DNA of 7,125 nt from Xanthobacteraceae bacterium (GTDB lineage Bacteria > Pseudomonadota > Alphaproteobacteria > Rhizobiales > Xanthobacteraceae). The notes under the pieces were generated by a model. It searched no databases, had not been told where the DNA came from, and saw nothing but the letters and a program-made list of their open reading frames with translations. The DNA lies in NCBI GenBank assembly GCA_030043175.1, contig JASHYD010000851.1, positions 1 through 7,125 of the forward strand, written 5' to 3'. Shown here piece by piece: positions 6,603 through 7,125 of the stretch. Position numbers and translations under genes: made by a program. Within the stretch, counting starts at the first letter, position 1, and every line of letters begins with the position of its first letter.

Positions 6603-6630
6603 GCCTGCGGGGCATAATGCCGTTGGTGGC

Positions 6631-6654
6631 CTATAAGGGACGTTCGGCCACGTC
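6631..6654 (-). promoter_or_regulatory. Possible promoter/operator of the DUF2059 gene
   Basis: On the minus strand, TTATAG (6636-6631) resembles a -10 box about 45 bases before the DUF2059 start. Directly upstream of it is an inverted repeat GACGT-N6-ACGTC (6639-6643 and 6650-6654), where a regulator could sit between -35 and -10. No convincing -35 hexamer is visible at the right distance, so this is a weak call. Confidence 0.2.
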
Positions 6655-6774
6655 AGCACGATGGGCCGCCCCTGTGCCCGAACCGCGCAAGGCTTCCGGA
6701 TAGTCGGACAAACCTGCACGCGAAGAAAACGACGCGGTTGACCCTCGCATGGGGGAGCTCCCGTTCTGAGTCCA

Positions 6775-6800
6775 CCGTGCGAGTGGTCCGGTCGGCACGG
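6775..6800 (-). terminator. Inverted repeat downstream of the PQQ dehydrogenase
   Basis: CCGTGC (6775-6780) and GCACGG (6795-6800) are perfect 6-bp complements separated by 14 bases, about 29 bases past the dehydrogenase stop on the minus strand. No T-run follows in the direction of transcription. It may be a 3' hairpin of the dehydrogenase transcript; evidence is weak. Confidence 0.2.
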
Positions 6801-6828
6801 CACTTATCGCGCCGAAAGCTGTCCGCAC

Positions 6829-7125
6829 TTACAGTCCGAACACGAAGAGCATCGTCTGGTTACGCATTTCACGAAGTTCCGGCGTGTTGACCAGCGCGGC
6901 TTTGGCGTTTCCGCCAAGCCCGGTCAAGATTGCAACATATTGCTTGCCGCCGACCTCAAAGGTCATGGGCGGAGCGTTGAAGCCTGCGCCGACATTGACC
7001 TCCCAAAGCTGCTCAAGGCTGTTGTCGTCATACGCAGCGAACGATCCATCGACGAAGCCAGTGAAGAGGAGGCCGCCGGCCGTGGTGAGGGCCGCGCTGC
7101 GGTTTGGATACTGGCTATGTGTTTT
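6829..7125 (-). CDS. PQQ-dependent alcohol dehydrogenase, C-terminal part (5' end cut by window)
   Basis: The minus frame is open from the window edge to TAA at 6831-6829 and encodes 98 residues. It is the last beta-propeller blade of a quinoprotein methanol/ethanol-type dehydrogenase: NRSAALTTAGGLLFTG (8-23), DGSFAAYD (26-33), LWE (40-42), APPMTFEVGGKQYVAIL (51-67) and TGLGGN (68-73). These enzymes oxidise alcohols in the periplasm using PQQ and a metal ion and pass electrons to a cytochrome c. No CxxCH haem motif follows the propeller, so it is the single-domain type rather than a quinohaemoprotein. The tail ends MRNQTMLFVFGL after the GLGG segment. The PQQ and metal ligands lie outside the window, so the substrate class and metal (calcium or lanthanide) cannot be judged. 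It carries no internal start long enough to stand alone, so it is the end of a gene entering from the right. Confidence 0.9.
   Translation of the reverse strand, partial: KTHSQYPNRSAALTTAGGLLFTGFVDGSFAAYDDNSLEQLWEVNVGAGFNAPPMTFEVGGKQYVAILTGLGGNAKAALVNTPELREMRNQTMLFVFGL

Noticed and set aside
6588..6803. Upstream extension of the DUF2059 reading frame
   Set aside because: The signal peptide and AAGGAGG place the start at 6587; the 72 extra residues are Arg/Pro/Cys-rich and unlike a coding region.
1..7125. Mobile elements, tRNA/rRNA, CRISPR or a new defence-type system
   Set aside because: No transposase motif, terminal inverted repeats, cloverleaf-like sequence or spaced direct repeats were seen; the only tandem repeat is the 15-bp pair in the Bug pseudogene.

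Overview
The window reads as chromosomal DNA of a GC-rich alphaproteobacterium, most likely of the Bradyrhizobium/Rhodopseudomonas type. This rests on base composition, on two tandem Bug-type (TctC family) solute receptors with RRxF-type signal peptides, on a Sel1-repeat protein style common in that group, and on secreted esterases beside a PQQ dehydrogenase. It is an inference from protein style, not a database match.

Layout, left to right. Positions 1-256 (+) hold the C-terminal end of an RlpA-like lytic transglycosylase, with its likely catalytic Glu, His and Asp visible. Positions 257-967 contain no intact gene; at about 481-699 (-) lies a decayed C-terminal piece of a Sel1/TPR-like protein. 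From 968 to about 5577 everything recognisable is on the minus strand. In transcription order it is a secreted tannase/feruloyl-esterase family enzyme (5577-3901), a badly decayed first Bug receptor (about 3862-3587), a second, nearly full-length but frameshifted Bug receptor (3223-2232), and a secreted HSL-type alpha/beta hydrolase (2038-968). After a gap of about 525 bases come an exported DUF2059 protein (6587-6105, -) and the C-terminal 98 residues of a PQQ-dependent alcohol dehydrogenase (7125-6829, -), which enters from the right edge.

How the parts fit. Two exported esterases around two periplasmic solute receptors look like a former module for hydrolysing an ester (aromatic or carboxylate) and capturing the released acid. 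Both receptors are now broken: one by three frameshifts plus a 15-bp tandem duplication, the other by two frameshifts, a nonsense codon and loss of its 3' three quarters. The two hydrolases are intact with complete catalytic triads. The most unusual point in an intact gene is the tannase-family enzyme: its nucleophile motif is GGS and its histidine motif is SHAG, so both cysteines of the family's usual CS...HC disulfide pair are absent together.

I saw no tRNA, rRNA, CRISPR array or insertion sequence, and no clear new multi-gene system; the region looks like an eroding catabolic cluster.
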